DNA of 64,000 bases. It comes from Geobacter sp. (lineage in GTDB: Bacteria; Desulfobacterota; Desulfuromonadia; Geobacterales; Pseudopelobacteraceae). The notes under the pieces are model-generated. The model did no database searches. It was given only the letters and a program-made list of their open reading frames with translations, and had not been told where the DNA came from. Both the position numbers and the translations under genes were made by a program. This document shows, one piece after another, positions 55,377-64,000 of the stretch (positions are counted from its first letter, which is position 1; each line of letters starts with the position of its first letter). Location of the stretch: positions 1-64,000 of the forward strand of contig VFJW01000017.1 of assembly GCA_009885845.1 (NCBI GenBank), given 5' to 3'.

Positions 55377-56099
55377 CTACTTCTTGACTCTGATAAAGCA
55401 GCCGTTTTCGTCACACTCTTTGCCTTCAGAAAAAACATGCACCTTGGTGGTATATTTGTAACCGCTGAAAATACTGGTTATCTCGCCCCCCTTTTCCTTA
55501 ATGTCCAATAGCCAGACACTGTAGATATGGTTGATGACAAAACAGATTATCAGCCACATGCCGATATGGTGATACAGGTGCATTGTCTGGGTGGACATGA
55601 GCAGGTACACCGGTTTCAAGGCGGTAGCCATAACTCCGCCTGGAGCATGTTCGGCATACAGCGCAAATCCGCTCGCAAACATTCCGAAGAAGATCAGGAA
55701 GAGTCCAACATACGCCGTAACAGCAAGCGGATTATGTCCGACTGCATCCGGCGTTTTGCGATCGATGAAAAAATAAAACTTCAGCATCACCAGAATTTCA
55801 GCCCTTCCCTCCTTGGTAAGAAAGGGGAAGTATTCCCGCCACCCCGAGAAACAATGATCGTTAAGGGACCAGAGAAGGCGGGAGATGACGCTGATAATGA
55901 GGGCGTAGCCGGCCACAAAATGAATAAAGCGAACCCAGCCCATCACAAATGACTGCGGTGAACTCCCGGCAATCACCGGATACCCGATCAGAAAGCCGGT
56001 GATCGACAAAAGCAGAATAGACAGCGCGTTGACCCAATGGCAGATGCGAACCGGCAGCTGCCATACGTAATATCTTTTAAATATTAAAGGTTCGCTCAT
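55377..56099 (-). CDS. hyaC: [NiFe] hydrogenase b-type cytochrome subunit
   Basis: This membrane diheme cytochrome passes hydrogenase electrons to the quinone pool. The 240-aa protein has about four to five transmembrane helices with paired histidines (CHWVNALSI near residue 20, FIHFVAGYAL, LYHHIGMWLI, INHIYSVW). It follows the large subunit by 12 nt and ends the operon before a terminator. Confidence 0.93.
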   Translation of the reverse strand: MSEPLIFKRYYVWQLPVRICHWVNALSILLLSITGFLIGYPVIAGSSPQSFVMGWVRFIHFVAGYALIISVISRLLWSLNDHCFSGWREYFPFLTKEGRAEILVMLKFYFFIDRKTPDAVGHNPLAVTAYVGLFLIFFGMFASGFALYAEHAPGGVMATALKPVYLLMSTQTMHLYHHIGMWLIICFVINHIYSVWLLDIKEKGGEITSIFSGYKYTTKVHVFSEGKECDENGCFIRVKK

Positions 56100-56111
56100 G
56101 GTAGCTCCCTC

Positions 56112-57809
56112 CTAGGATACCTTGACCTTGACCATTTCATTGCCGTTTGCATCCAGTACATGGACGGCACAGGCAAGGCAGGGGTCAAAGGAATGGATGG
56201 TGCGCAGAATCTCCAAAGGTTTATTGGGATCAGCAATCGGAGTCCCGACCAAAGCGGCCTCATAAGGTCCGCGCTGTCCTTTGGCATCCCGGGGCGAGGC
56301 GTTCCATGTTGAAGGAACAACCGCCTGATAGTTGAGAATTTTCTGATCCTTGATCTTGATCCAGTGACCGAGTCCTCCGCGCGGAGCCTCATGCATACCA
56401 TAACCGCTGGCTTCTGCCGGCCATGAGGATGGATCCCACTTCTCATTGGCATGGATACGATAATCACCTTTGGAGATATTGTTGATCAGCTCATCCAGAA
56501 ATTTGGGGGTCTGCTGTGCGTTCAGCAGACAATCAATACCACGCGCAGCAGTACGTCCCAGCGTCGAGAACAGCGCAGCGGCTCCAACGCCCAATTTGCT
56601 GAGGACCAGATCCACGACCGCTTTGGTTTCCTTGTGCCCGGAAGCATAGGCAACCAGAACTCGGGCCAACGGACCGACTTCCATCGCTTTTTCATCGTAG
56701 CGCGGGGATTTTACAAATGAATATTTGGCGTTAGTGTCGAGATTTTTATACGGCGGAGTGGGGCCGGTATAGCGTACTTCCGTCTCGCCATCAAACGGGT
56801 GCAGGCCCTTGCCTGTTCCGGCAGAATTTTCAAACCAGGAATGGTCAACATATTCTGCAATCTTGCCCTGATCAACTTTAAGAACTTTGGACAGATCCTT
56901 GTTCAGAATAGCACCGGACGGGAACCACATATTGCCGCTGGCATCCGGGAAGTCGCCGTAACACATATAGTTGCCGACACCGCCGCCGATGGCTGCCCAG
57001 TCCTTGTAGAAGGAGGCGACAGCCAGCAGGTCGGGGATATAGACTTTCTCAACAAAATCCTGGGCTTTTTTCAGCAGGCGCTTGATCTCGATGAGCTTAT
57101 CGGCATTCAGGGCATTCTGGGAATCAGGATCTATCGGGATCGCCATGCCGCCGACCAGAAATGTTTGCGGATGCGGGTTCTTGCTCCCGAGTATTGCGTG
57201 GATCTTGATGACATCCTTCTGCCACTCCAGAGCTTCCAGATAATGAGCGGTCGCCATCAGGTTGGCTTCGGGCGGAAGCTTGTACGCAGGATGTCCCCAG
57301 TAGGCATTGGCAAAAGGACCGAGGCGTCCTGAAGCGACAAAAGCCTTTACCTTATCCTGAACGGCCTTGAAATAGGTGGCCGAGTTATTAGGCCATTCCG
57401 AGATCGATGCGGCCAGCTTGGATGTAGCAGTCGGATCAGCTTTGAGCCCGGACGTAATATCCACCCAATCAAGAGCGTGTAGATGGTAAAAGTGAATGAC
57501 GTGATCCTGTACGTTCTGGGTGCCGATAATAATATTACGAATCAGTTCGGCGTTAGGCGGGATCTTGATTTTGAGAGCGTTCTCAACAGCACGGACGGAT
57601 GCGATGGAATGAACGGTAGTACAGACACCGCAGAAACGCTGGGTCCAGTACCAGGCATCACGAGGATCCCTCCCCTTGAGAATTTTTTCGATGCCACGAA
57701 ACATGGTGGCAGAACTCCAGGCATCAATGATCTTACCGCCAGTCACCTCGGCCTCGATGCGAAGATGCCCTTCAATCCTGGTAATCGGGTCGACAACTAT
57801 CTTGGCCAT
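56112..57809 (-). CDS. hyaB: [NiFe] hydrogenase large subunit
   Basis: The 565-aa catalytic subunit carries the Ni-Fe site. The N-terminal L1 motif is RFCGVCTTVH (Cys ligands near 61 and 64). The C-terminal L2 motif is DPCLACAVH, followed by a 15-residue tail (VLDANGNEMVKVKVS) that the maturation endopeptidase would remove after the His. No endopeptidase, hyp genes or nickel transport genes are present nearby. The start lies 3 nt after the small-subunit stop. Confidence 0.95.
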   Translation of the reverse strand: MAKIVVDPITRIEGHLRIEAEVTGGKIIDAWSSATMFRGIEKILKGRDPRDAWYWTQRFCGVCTTVHSIASVRAVENALKIKIPPNAELIRNIIIGTQNVQDHVIHFYHLHALDWVDITSGLKADPTATSKLAASISEWPNNSATYFKAVQDKVKAFVASGRLGPFANAYWGHPAYKLPPEANLMATAHYLEALEWQKDVIKIHAILGSKNPHPQTFLVGGMAIPIDPDSQNALNADKLIEIKRLLKKAQDFVEKVYIPDLLAVASFYKDWAAIGGGVGNYMCYGDFPDASGNMWFPSGAILNKDLSKVLKVDQGKIAEYVDHSWFENSAGTGKGLHPFDGETEVRYTGPTPPYKNLDTNAKYSFVKSPRYDEKAMEVGPLARVLVAYASGHKETKAVVDLVLSKLGVGAAALFSTLGRTAARGIDCLLNAQQTPKFLDELINNISKGDYRIHANEKWDPSSWPAEASGYGMHEAPRGGLGHWIKIKDQKILNYQAVVPSTWNASPRDAKGQRGPYEAALVGTPIADPNKPLEILRTIHSFDPCLACAVHVLDANGNEMVKVKVS

Positions 57810-57812
57810 ATC

Positions 57813-58952
57813 TTAATCCTCCTTGGTTTTTTCAGCAGGGTCTTTATCTTTACGCAATGCACTGATGGCGCCATGAACGGCAAACGCCGCACCTACTCCG
57901 ACTGCCATGCCGAGTCCGATCTTGTCGGCGGTGTGCTCAATACCGAAGCCTGGTACGTTAGGCAGGCGTTTATACATGGGGCCCATTGCATCCCAGAACT
58001 GCGGCTCGGAACATCCGGCACAGGGGTGACCAGCTGCAACCGGCCAACTGGTTTTTTCATTGTAGCGCTGGGTGGGGCAATTATGAAATGTTGCCGGCCC
58101 CTTACAGCCCATTTTGTAGAGACAGAACCCTTTTCGGTGGCCTTCATCACCCCAGATTTCAACATACTGGCCGGCATCAAAATGCGGACGACGCTCGCAG
58201 TTGTCATGGATACGCTTGCCATATGCAAACAGAGGACGCCCGTGGCTGTCAAGGGCCGGGATCTTGCCGAAGACCAGATAATGAACAACCGTAGCGGTCA
58301 GGTTATCAGCGTTGCACGGGCAGCCGGGCAGATTGATAATGGTCGCACCCGGCACCGCATCCCGAACGCCGACAGCGCCGGTCGGATTGGGAATTGCTGC
58401 CGCAATGCCGCCATAAGCAGCACACGTTCCTATAGCTATTGTTGCAAAAGCGCTGCCGCAGACCCGTCGGGCGATTTCCAGATGTGTCTTGCCGCTGGTA
58501 CATCCGTAAACACCGCCATCCTTCATGGAGATGGAACCTTCAACCACACAGATGTATTTGCCTTTATATTTGGTAATGGTCGATTCAAGCGCTTCATCAG
58601 CCTGATGGCCGGCAGCAGCCATAATCGTCTCGTGATAATCCACCGAGAGAATATCAAGAATAAGCTCACCAACGGTCGGATTGGCGGCACGCAGCAGTGC
58701 TTCAGAGTCGCCGGTGCAATCCTGGAAGTTCAGCCAGACCAGCGTCGGACGCTTGACCTCGTCCAGAGCCTGAGCGACTGTCGGCGCAAAAGATGCCGGC
58801 AGCGACATTGCTGCGGTCATGGCAGAACAGAACTTGAGGAAATCACGTCGTGACACCCCTCGCTTCTTGAGAATCTCGCCAATCGAAAATTCCTGTTTGC
58901 CCGAAATTTGTTCGGTTTTTTCTGATACGTTACTGCTTTTGTTACTGCTCAT
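57813..58952 (-). CDS. hyaA: [NiFe] hydrogenase small subunit with Asp-substituted proximal-cluster motif
   Basis: This 379-aa iron-sulfur subunit is exported by the Tat pathway (SRRDFLKF, residues 34-41, then a hydrophobic stretch). A C-terminal helix (GMAVGVGAAFAVHGAI) anchors it. The proximal-cluster motif reads D-C79-T-G-D82-S-E, so the usual second Cys is Asp. Later ligands are present (GTCAAYGG, LPGCPCNADN, CLYKMGC, NCPTQRYN, HPCAGCSE). A 3Cys-1Asp proximal cluster is known in the actinobacterial-type (group 1h) enzymes, which points to an unusual oxygen-related redox behaviour. The gene has GGGGG upstream. Confidence 0.93.
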   Translation of the reverse strand: MSSNKSSNVSEKTEQISGKQEFSIGEILKKRGVSRRDFLKFCSAMTAAMSLPASFAPTVAQALDEVKRPTLVWLNFQDCTGDSEALLRAANPTVGELILDILSVDYHETIMAAAGHQADEALESTITKYKGKYICVVEGSISMKDGGVYGCTSGKTHLEIARRVCGSAFATIAIGTCAAYGGIAAAIPNPTGAVGVRDAVPGATIINLPGCPCNADNLTATVVHYLVFGKIPALDSHGRPLFAYGKRIHDNCERRPHFDAGQYVEIWGDEGHRKGFCLYKMGCKGPATFHNCPTQRYNEKTSWPVAAGHPCAGCSEPQFWDAMGPMYKRLPNVPGFGIEHTADKIGLGMAVGVGAAFAVHGAISALRKDKDPAEKTKED

Positions 58953-59173
58953 ATCTAACCCCCTTTCAGAAGATTCTGCTGATTATATGAGAAAACCGCT
59001 CATTTAATTCTTTACTGTCGCGGACAGGTATAAAATATAAACCGGTTTTATTGCAACAGAAATATAAATGTATACACAGTGTTACTAAATAAAATTTCTG
59101 ATGCACAATTGATGCAAAATAGATCTGGTTTTAGTTCGAAAACTCCGGACATGAAACTGTCTGAATCTAAAGG
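58953..59173. other. Intergenic region upstream of the hydrogenase operon
   Basis: This is a 221-nt A/T-rich gap between ppk1 (its 3' side) and hyaA (its 5' side). It should contain the hydrogenase promoter, but I see no clear sigma-54 -24/-12 pair on the minus strand and no other sure signal. Confidence 0.5.
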
Positions 59174-61672
59174 TTATTTTCGGGTCTTTTTAATTTTTTT
59201 CTTTTTCAGATGTTCTTTGACCCGCTTTTGCGCTCTCGCAATCAATAAGCGATGACTTCCTTCACCCTGACCATCAGCAGGTGTCCGCTGCACATAGGAA
59301 CCATCCGGCAGCATCTCCCAGGCAGAGCGCTGGTCCGCCAGATGCGTGTCAAACACAAGGCGTAATTCTCTGGCCAGACCGGGCGGTTCAACCGGGCAGA
59401 GAATCTCAACCCGTGCCTCCAGGTTACGCTTCATTGCATCGGCTGAAGAAATGAAATACTCTTCTGCACCGCCGTTCCGGAAATAGTAGATACGCGCATG
59501 TTCCAGAAACCTGCCGACCACACTTATCACGCGGACCGTATCGGAAAGACCCGGTATGCCGGGTCGCAAGCGACACGTGTCACGAACAATCAGATCGATT
59601 ATTACTCCGGCCATCGAAGCACGGTACAAAGCACGTACAACATCTCCATCCTCGAGAGCATTAATTTTGAATTGTATCAACCCGTCTCCGGCACCCTTGT
59701 GCAGATTGATCTCACGTTCTATTTTATCAAGCAGCGCTTTTTTCAGCATCCGTGGAGCCAGAGCGAGCTTTGAATACTTTCGCTTCAGCATGAAACCGGT
59801 AGTGAGAAAATTGAACAACTCCGTAACATCTTCGGCAATCACCTGATCACAGGTCAACAGGCCGACATCGCTATACAGGCGGGCGGTTTCAGCATGATAA
59901 TTGCCGGTTCCGATATGCAGGTAGCGCCGCAGGCCGTTATAATCCTGACGCACGACCATGATAACCTTGCAGTGAGTCTTCAAACCAACAACACCATACG
60001 TGACGTGTACTCCGGCCTCCTCCATCCGCTCTGCCAGACTGATGTTGGTCGCCTCGTCAAAACGTGCTTTCAGCTCGACAACAACGGCGACCTGTTTGCC
60101 GTTATGCGCAGCAAGAATGAGAGCATCTATGATCCGGCTTTGACGGGAGGTGCGATAGAGCGTCATTTTGATCCCCCTCACCTTGGGATCAGTTGCCGCC
60201 TCACGCAGAAAACGCTCGACAGAGGTAGAAAACGATTCATAGGGATGCTGCAGGAGAATTGCACCGGCTTCCCGAATAATATGAAAGATGTTGCGCTGTG
60301 TTTGCAGGAGCGGATGGTCTACCGGATAATGGGGGGGATCATGAAGACGGGGGAAATCAAGCCGCGTCAGCTCGAAAAGATCGCGCAGTGCAAGCAGACC
60401 GGGGGCCTCAAAAACATCAGTTGCCTCATCAAGTTCCAACTCGGCAGCAAGACGACCACGATGGACCGGATCCATGCCACTACCGATTTCCAGACGGACG
60501 ATCGGAGCAAATTTGCGTTCCTTCAACTCCGACTCGATCATCTCCATCAGATCGTCGGCTTCTTCTTCATCTTTTTCGGTATTGGCATTTCTGGTTACCC
60601 GGAAAAGTTCGCATGAGACAACCTCCATGCCTGGAAAGAGCATATCCAGGTTGTTCATCATAAGTTCTTCAAGACGGATAAAATGATCCCCTTTGCCGAT
60701 TCGGATAAAACGGGGTGTACCGGCGTTAACGGGAACTTTGATCCGCACCAGGGAAACCTGTTTCGTTTTCGGATAACGGAGTGAAACCAGCAGATTGAGC
60801 GAAAGATTGGATATGAATGGAAACGGGTGAGCTGGATCTATTGATTGCGGAGTCAGCAGTGGAAAAATATTCAGGTAGTAAAATTCCCTCAGCAGTTTCT
60901 TTTCCTTGGGAGTCAGTTCATCATAACGCTCTATTCGGATGTTTTTTTCATCCAGCAGAATCAAAACTTCAGAAAACAACTTTTCTTTCAGACTCTCTAT
61001 GTCGCGAACTTCAGCATAACATTCTGTCACCTGCTGACGCGCCGTCCGGCCATCAAGGGTCAATTCCCGCATCCCGGCCCCGATCTGCTGTTTCAGGCCG
61101 CCGATGCGTTTCATAAAAAACTCGTCCAGATTACCACTGACAATGGCGATAAATTTGAGTCGTTCCAGCAGCGGCGTGCGCTCATCTTCGGCTTCATGCA
61201 GCACACGACGATTGAAGAACAACCAGGTTAACTCCCTGTTCAGGAACCACTTGCTTTCAGAGAGGTCAAACTGTGCAGCTCCCTGGGCGGAAATATCACT
61301 CTTTAGTTTAGCAGCGACCTTCACTTTGACAGACACCAGTTTTGAGGATTTAGATTTGGCGGTTTTTGTCTTGGCAGACTTCGACTCGGAGGCTTTCTGT
61401 TTGGCGACTTTCGGTTTTGGGTTTTTGGACTTATCGTCCTTTGGTTTGGCTGCCTTTGGTTTGGCTGCCTTTGGTTTGGCTGCCTTTGGTTTAGCTGCCT
61501 TTGGTTTAGCTGCCTTTGGTTTAGCTGCCTTTGGTTTAGCTGCCTTTGGTTTAGCTGCCTTAGGCTTGGTGATCTTCCAGGTGGTGATCTCATTAACATC
61601 GACAGGTAGTGAACTGCTGCTGAAAATATCCATTGGTGGGGTAAGTAACTCCATCTTTTCTGGTTCTGTCAC
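59174..61672 (-). CDS. ppk1: Polyphosphate kinase 1 with Lys-rich repeat N-terminal extension
   Basis: Ppk1 makes polyphosphate from ATP. The 832-aa protein is about 140 residues longer than E. coli Ppk at its N terminus. The core starts near residue 141 (WFLNRELTWLFFN) and holds the catalytic His in HIGTGNYHAE, KTHCKVIMVVR, and the second His region near ISSADAMKR. The extension has eight tandem KPKAA units (36-75), then degenerate Lys/Ala/Ser/Pro repeats to about 125, like histone-H1 or AlgP tails. The start is a GTG behind GGGAG; an ATG six codons later is possible. Confidence 0.95.
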   Translation of the reverse strand: MTEPEKMELLTPPMDIFSSSSLPVDVNEITTWKITKPKAAKPKAAKPKAAKPKAAKPKAAKPKAAKPKAAKPKAAKPKDDKSKNPKPKVAKQKASESKSAKTKTAKSKSSKLVSVKVKVAAKLKSDISAQGAAQFDLSESKWFLNRELTWLFFNRRVLHEAEDERTPLLERLKFIAIVSGNLDEFFMKRIGGLKQQIGAGMRELTLDGRTARQQVTECYAEVRDIESLKEKLFSEVLILLDEKNIRIERYDELTPKEKKLLREFYYLNIFPLLTPQSIDPAHPFPFISNLSLNLLVSLRYPKTKQVSLVRIKVPVNAGTPRFIRIGKGDHFIRLEELMMNNLDMLFPGMEVVSCELFRVTRNANTEKDEEEADDLMEMIESELKERKFAPIVRLEIGSGMDPVHRGRLAAELELDEATDVFEAPGLLALRDLFELTRLDFPRLHDPPHYPVDHPLLQTQRNIFHIIREAGAILLQHPYESFSTSVERFLREAATDPKVRGIKMTLYRTSRQSRIIDALILAAHNGKQVAVVVELKARFDEATNISLAERMEEAGVHVTYGVVGLKTHCKVIMVVRQDYNGLRRYLHIGTGNYHAETARLYSDVGLLTCDQVIAEDVTELFNFLTTGFMLKRKYSKLALAPRMLKKALLDKIEREINLHKGAGDGLIQFKINALEDGDVVRALYRASMAGVIIDLIVRDTCRLRPGIPGLSDTVRVISVVGRFLEHARIYYFRNGGAEEYFISSADAMKRNLEARVEILCPVEPPGLARELRLVFDTHLADQRSAWEMLPDGSYVQRTPADGQGEGSHRLLIARAQKRVKEHLKKKKIKKTRK
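61440..61560. repeat. 15-bp tandem repeat in ppk1 (eight units)
   Basis: Eight nearly identical units of TTTGGTTT(A/G)GCTGCC encode KPKAA units on the minus strand. Three units have GGC and five have AGC at the variable point, so the array expanded in at least two steps. Slippage could vary the length of the enzyme's tail. Confidence 0.9.
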
Positions 61673-61761
61673 TGGAAGGCTCCCTGATGGGGGTAGTTGA
61701 TATTTAAAATAATACTACATTGTTTCCGCTCAACGGCAAGCGATTGAGAAAAATTTAGCGC

Positions 61762-64000
61762 TTACGTGTTTCCCTGGCGAACCTTCTCCGCTAACTGCCG
61801 GTACACGTCGCGCCCCTGGGCGTCCCGCTCCACAGCCATGATGAACAGCCCCCGACCATTGCTTTTCTCTTCCCACAATTGGCCGATCTGGCGTTTTTCC
61901 TTCGAGTCGTCGTTAGTTTTATACCCCTCACCCTTGTATTCTACAACCAGTATCCGGCCGTCGTACAGTTCGGCCACAAAGTCAGGATAAAAGCGGTCAG
62001 TGGCGGTGGGGAGCCAGAAAGAGGCCCGAGGCTGCACGGCCAGATTTCTTACCCACTGTTTGACCTCTTTCAGGGCGGCAATGGCGCAGGCGCACTCGTA
62101 CTCTTCCCCCTTGCTCTTCATTTCGCCGATCATGGGGTAGTAGTGTTTCTTCGAGAGGTCGAAGCGCCCCTGATAATACCAGTTGGCCGGGTAAACATTT
62201 GGATCATAGTTGAAGGCGTACTCGAAACTGGTTTCCACTGTTGCCTGAGAGCCGAAGAGTGTCTCCTGAAAACCGCGTGCGCAGGCTTCCTGACGAAATC
62301 CTTTGATCTTCTCCGCCAGCAGCTTGGCCAGGATAAAGCGGCTGCGCACCAGCACCGCCATTTCCAACCGCAGACGATCTCGCAGGTCGGCCACAGTGCG
62401 ACGCAGGAACTCCAGCATCACCTCCTGGCGCACGTCGGGCTGGCGAGCGGCCTTGTCCAGCCAGCGCACCAGTTGCGCCTCGCTCCAGTCGGTATTTACA
62501 TGGCTCAGGTCAAGCTGCTGCTCCTGTCCCAAAAGGCCGAAAACAACCTTCTTCCCGCGAATGTCGAACTCGAAAGTTCGCGCCCCCTCATCCACGGCGA
62601 TCTCGGCCGGGGTCAGGGCATGGGGGAAGTCCAGCAGGCTCCAGCCCCGCGCATCCAGGAACAGTTCCTTCTCCGCCAGCTCCAGTTCGCCCTGAATCGC
62701 CACGCAGAGGCGCGGCGCGCTGAAACGCTCCCCCCGCTCAGACGGTGACAGACTTTTCTGCACATAGCGCCGGTGTGAGACAATGGTCTTGCGCAGTTCC
62801 ACCTGAGCAGCCTTGGGCGCAGCGGCAACGATCTTCTCCTCCAGTTCGTCCGATATCGCACCCGTCACGGTCAATTTCAACTCACCATCATCTCCCCGTT
62901 CAAGCGCAACCCCTTGTGGCGCTTCCTGCTCGATCCAATCAAATTTATACTCTTCACCGCAGGCAACCACCAGCGGATCCGGCTCCCGGTGTCCCCACAG
63001 CGGCAGATCATCTTCGGGGATCAGCGGCGGCTGTGCGGCCTGGATAAATTCGGATGCCTCTTCCTCTTCGAAACCCATCGAGACCAGCCGGTCGTGCAGG
63101 TCGTTAGCCGCATGAGCAAAATTAGGGGAGGTGACAAAAGCATAGGCCCGGTTCAATTCCTCCTGAGTCCGGCGCTCTGCATAGGGCATGCGCAACACCC
63201 GCCCGAGAAGCTGTTCCACGTCTTTGCCGGAATGGATGTTGGCCGCCGAACAGAACACATATGCAAAGGAACAGTCCCACCCCTCCTTGAGCGCCTCCAC
63301 GGTGATGACATATTCCACCCTGCAAGCGCGGTCGAAAAGGTCGATGCCGTCCAGCTCGCGTTGATTCCCGGTTGCTATGGCGATCCGCTCCCTGGGGATC
63401 AGTTCATTCTCCATCAGATGCTTCAGCACCACTTCAACCGTCACCTCACGATCCTTACTTTCGGCCTGGATCAGGGCTATCGGGCGGATAAAAGCCGAGT
63501 CAGAGACAGCCAATTCTTCAAGGCGCTTGCGGGTCAGCACCGCGTCGCGTATCGCCTCCTGCCAGTTTTTGTGTTCCTTGAGGATGATCGGCAGCTTGAT
63601 CATCTCTTCGCCCTTCAACTCCGCCGCCGACACGCGGCAGATCACGTTGCTGCCACTGCTGCGGGAAGAATCTGGCGTAGCGGTGAACTCTACGATACAG
63701 GCCGGGCTGATGCGCTGCAGGACCTCGAAAGTCAGGGAGGTACGGGCGTTGTGGGCCTCGTCCATGATCACCAGCGGTTTATGGAGGTGCAGCAGATTGG
63801 CGAAGGAAAACTTGATCTGCCCTTTGTCCGGCCCCTCCTCGACCCGCTCCAGGCCGGGCGTGTTCGGCGACACACGTGAGAAGTGCGACTCGTAGTTCTC
63901 GTTGTGGGAATAGATGCGGCGTCCCTCGGTCTTGTCCACCCGCAGCGTCGCCAGGGTGCCGACGATCACGCAGACCCGCTCGGTCAGATCCTGGGGGCGG
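61762..64000 (-). CDS. Type III restriction-like DEAD/DEAH helicase-nuclease (5' end beyond window)
   Basis: This is the C-terminal part of a large helicase/nuclease. The frame is open to the right edge. Helicase motifs visible are II (VIMDEAHN), III (FTATP), V-like (TVEALKEGWDCSF) and VI (EQLLGRVLRMPYA). The C-terminal nuclease candidate is D-x(n)-EYK: FYPDFVAELYDGRILVVEYKGEGYK (D at the strand start, E-Y-K at its end). This is the layout of type III Res subunits. No methylase (Mod) is visible in the window; it may lie to the right. Confidence 0.88.
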   Translation of the reverse strand, partial: RPQDLTERVCVIVGTLATLRVDKTEGRRIYSHNENYESHFSRVSPNTPGLERVEEGPDKGQIKFSFANLLHLHKPLVIMDEAHNARTSLTFEVLQRISPACIVEFTATPDSSRSSGSNVICRVSAAELKGEEMIKLPIILKEHKNWQEAIRDAVLTRKRLEELAVSDSAFIRPIALIQAESKDREVTVEVVLKHLMENELIPRERIAIATGNQRELDGIDLFDRACRVEYVITVEALKEGWDCSFAYVFCSAANIHSGKDVEQLLGRVLRMPYAERRTQEELNRAYAFVTSPNFAHAANDLHDRLVSMGFEEEEASEFIQAAQPPLIPEDDLPLWGHREPDPLVVACGEEYKFDWIEQEAPQGVALERGDDGELKLTVTGAISDELEEKIVAAAPKAAQVELRKTIVSHRRYVQKSLSPSERGERFSAPRLCVAIQGELELAEKELFLDARGWSLLDFPHALTPAEIAVDEGARTFEFDIRGKKVVFGLLGQEQQLDLSHVNTDWSEAQLVRWLDKAARQPDVRQEVMLEFLRRTVADLRDRLRLEMAVLVRSRFILAKLLAEKIKGFRQEACARGFQETLFGSQATVETSFEYAFNYDPNVYPANWYYQGRFDLSKKHYYPMIGEMKSKGEEYECACAIAALKEVKQWVRNLAVQPRASFWLPTATDRFYPDFVAELYDGRILVVEYKGEGYKTNDDSKEKRQIGQLWEEKSNGRGLFIMAVERDAQGRDVYRQLAEKVRQGNT

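Noticed and set aside
61440-61560. CRISPR-like periodic array
   Set aside because: The units are contiguous 15-bp in-frame codon repeats without spacers, inside ppk1.

Overview
The window looks like a chromosomal segment of a Desulfuromonadia bacterium of the Geobacter/Trichlorobacter/Pelobacter propionicus type. The evidence is gene order and content: a Gram-negative Kdo-Lpt-rpoN-hpf block joined to a regulatory PTS with HPr kinase and RapZ, small triheme c-type cytochromes, an HD-GYP protein, a membrane-bound uptake [NiFe] hydrogenase and a two-domain RibBA. No rRNA gene is present, so the genus cannot be fixed from this window.

Layout. 1-16.5 kb, nearly all minus strand: an NtrC-type regulator (cut by the left edge) and its histidine kinase, prepilin peptidase, PTS EI/HPr/EIIA, rapZ, hprK, hpf, rpoN, lptB-lptA-lptC, kdsC-kdsD-kdsA, pyrG and kdsB. 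Together these serve LPS assembly, CTP and Kdo supply, and nitrogen/carbon signalling. 16.9-21.4 kb, plus strand: dCMP deaminase, nrdR, ribD-ribE-ribBA and queH. 21.6-32.2 kb: ferredoxin, ackA, truD, a small accessory patch (a frameshifted ORF and a HigBA-type toxin-antitoxin), an HsmA-like membrane protein, trmL, serA, lgt, ferritin, a DUF1450 protein, and two near-duplicate triheme cytochromes around an HD-GYP gene.

32.7-41.2 kb is an integrated element of about 8.5 kb in the 3' end of tRNA-Gly(CCC). It is bounded by a 24-nt duplication of the tRNA end, and a remnant of a second, related integrase sits just outside the left copy. From left to right it carries a translationally coupled three-gene cassette (a TIGR04255-type protein and two unknowns), a stand-alone HsdR-N-like nuclease, a 1-kb noncoding structured region, an unknown 314-aa gene, a Rep_trans-type replication initiator, an excisionase and a tyrosine integrase. 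This is the most likely place for an undescribed system.

41.3-55.2 kb, minus strand: tRNA-Asn, purE/purD/purH, alr, ptsP, a TPR lipoprotein, an Mla-like lipid transport set (mlaD, a strikingly degenerate mlaF, mlaE), a DsbD_2-type membrane protein, pyrD-pyrK and rimI. 55.4-59 kb: hydrogenase small and large subunits and a cytochrome b. The small subunit has Asp where the second proximal-cluster Cys is expected. 59.2-61.7 kb: polyphosphate kinase with a long Lys-rich repeat extension. 61.8-64 kb: the C-terminal part of a type III-like restriction helicase/nuclease running off the right edge.

Many minus-strand genes overlap by ATGA or TGATG, which indicates long operons. Several dispersed palindromic repeats sit in the intergenic gaps.
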